Source: Rhodospirillaceae bacterium (lineage in GTDB: Bacteria > Pseudomonadota > Alphaproteobacteria > Rickettsiales > UBA3002). Taken from it: 7,531 nucleotides of DNA. The translations under genes were made by a program, and so were the position numbers. Below, in pieces: positions 6,639 through 7,531 of the stretch. Location: NCBI GenBank assembly GCA_947458525.1, contig CANHAG010000047.1, positions 1-7,531 on the forward strand, in the 5' to 3' direction. Position 1 is the first letter of the stretch; every line of letters begins with the position of its first letter. The notes beneath the pieces are model-generated. The model searched no databases. It worked only from the letters and a program-made list of their open reading frames with translations, and had not been told where the DNA came from.

Positions 6639-6655
6639 CACGGGTTCAGACAGAA

Positions 6656-7531
6656 TCATGCCACGTTGGCGGCCTGCTGTTTCACTTCCGCCCAGGCCCA
6701 GTCGAGCCATGGCATCAGGGCTTCAATATCTTTCGTTTCCACCGTTGCCCCACCCCAGATGCGCAGACCCGGCGGCGCGTCGCGGTAGGCGCCAATATCG
6801 TAAGCGATCTTTTCTTTCTCAAGCAGCGTGGCAATATCTTTCGCCACTTTCTGCTGCATCTCGGGGCTTAACCCAAGATACCAGCGATCTACAATCTTCA
6901 GACAGATGGAGGTGCAGGAAGTAATCTCTGGCCGCGCGGCGAGAAACTCCACCCACGGTGTGTGATCCACCCAGGCGGCCACCGCCTCAAGGTTTGCTTT
7001 GGAGCGCGTGATAAGTGCTGGCAAGCCGCCGATGGATTCCGCCCATCTGAGTCCGTCCAGCGCATCCTCCACGCAGAGCATGGAAGGGGTGTTGATAGTT
7101 TCGCCAGCAAAAATTCCCTCGATCAGCTCTGTGCCCTTGGTCAGTTGAAAAATCTTTGGCAGCGGCCATGCGGGGGTATAGGTCTGAAGCCGCTCCACCG
7201 CGCGTGGGCTGAGCGCCAGCATGCCGTGCGCCCCCTCCCCGCCCAATACTTTCTGCCAGCTCCAGGTAACAATATCGAGCTTACTGAAAGGCACTTCCAT
7301 GGCGAACACGGCCGAAGTTGCATCACAGATGGCAAGCCCAGTGCGCTGGTCAGAAATCCATTCTGCACCGGGCACCGATACGCCAGATGTCGTGCCGTTC
7401 CATGTAAAAACCACATCGCGCGACCAGTCGGCCTTTGCCAGATCCGGCAGCTCGCCATAGGGCGCGTCATATACACGAAGATCCTTCAGCTTGAGCTGTT
7501 TTTTGCAATCTGCCGCCCAGGTTTTTCCAAA
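6656..7531 (-). CDS. serC: Phosphoserine aminotransferase SerC (N-terminus cut by window edge)
   Basis: SerC is a PLP-dependent class V aminotransferase that converts 3-phosphohydroxypyruvate and glutamate to phosphoserine in serine synthesis, and serves an analogous step in vitamin B6 synthesis. The frame is open from the window edge to a TGA at 6656-6658, giving 291 residues. Family members of this type are about 385-390 long, so roughly 95-100 N-terminal residues lie outside. Visible signatures are LRVYDAPYG near fragment residues 18-26, FTWNGTTSG at 42-50, CDATSA with the cofactor-binding Asp at about 70, and [14 protein letters not shown] with the Schiff-base Lys at about 94. A later [11 protein letters not shown] also fits the fold. 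The gene converges on the penicillin-binding protein gene with only 17 nt between stops. A GTG at 7414 is an internal Val, not a start, because homology continues upstream to the edge. Confidence 0.92.
   Translation of the reverse strand, partial: FGKTWAADCKKQLKLKDLRVYDAPYGELPDLAKADWSRDVVFTWNGTTSGVSVPGAEWISDQRTGLAICDATSAVFAMEVPFSKLDIVTWSWQKVLGGEGAHGMLALSPRAVERLQTYTPAWPLPKIFQLTKGTELIEGIFAGETINTPSMLCVEDALDGLRWAESIGGLPALITRSKANLEAVAAWVDHTPWVEFLAARPEITSCTSICLKIVDRWYLGLSPEMQQKVAKDIATLLEKEKIAYDIGAYRDAPPGLRIWGGATVETKDIEALMPWLDWAWAEVKQQAANVA

Noticed and set aside
6639..6655. A terminator between the convergent penicillin-binding protein and serC genes.
   Set aside because: The 17-nt gap and its flanks show no stem followed by a T-tract on either strand.
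7412..7414. GTG as a possible start of the SerC gene.
   Set aside because: The 39 codons upstream to the window edge continue typical SerC sequence ([14 protein letters not shown]), so the gene is cut by the window rather than starting here.

Overview
The window looks like an ordinary chromosomal segment of a motile Gram-negative bacterium, most probably an alphaproteobacterium. Three things point there: a MotE-type flagellar protein whose gene is packed against an upstream ORF, a phosphoserine aminotransferase of the type common in that class, and an MsbA-related exporter resembling those of alphaproteobacteria. GC content is moderately high (mid-50s percent by eye). I cannot assign a genus. 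I see no insertion sequence, phage gene, CRISPR array, tRNA or rRNA.

Layout from left to right. Positions 1-54 hold the last 17 codons of an upstream plus-strand gene. It is followed after 2 nt by motE (57-854, +), so both probably belong to one flagellar transcript that ends here. Facing it is a leftward block: a frataxin-like cyaY (4038-4340, -), an ABC exporter whose start codon overlaps the cyaY stop codon (2263-4041, -), and an MHS-family MFS transporter (892-2163, -) beyond a 99-nt gap. A bifunctional class A penicillin-binding protein (4401-6638, +) diverges from cyaY across a gap of about 60 nt. It converges on serC (6656 to the window edge, -), which lacks its N-terminal part because the window ends. 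Every gap is under about 100 nt.

The genes cover separate housekeeping roles: stator assembly for the flagellar motor, iron handling for Fe-S cluster assembly, export across the inner membrane, proton-coupled solute uptake, peptidoglycan synthesis and serine/vitamin B6 biosynthesis. Only motE with its upstream gene, and cyaY with the ABC exporter, are spaced like translationally coupled pairs. The MFS gene may be co-transcribed with the latter pair, but its Shine-Dalgarno sequence lies in a predicted hairpin and a weak promoter-like sequence lies just upstream, so it could be controlled separately.

I did not find a convincing undescribed system. The points most worth checking are the hairpin over the MFS ribosome binding site, the ATGA-coupled frataxin/exporter pair, a perfect 18-bp palindrome inside cyaY and a possible leaderless start for cyaY. 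All are modest.
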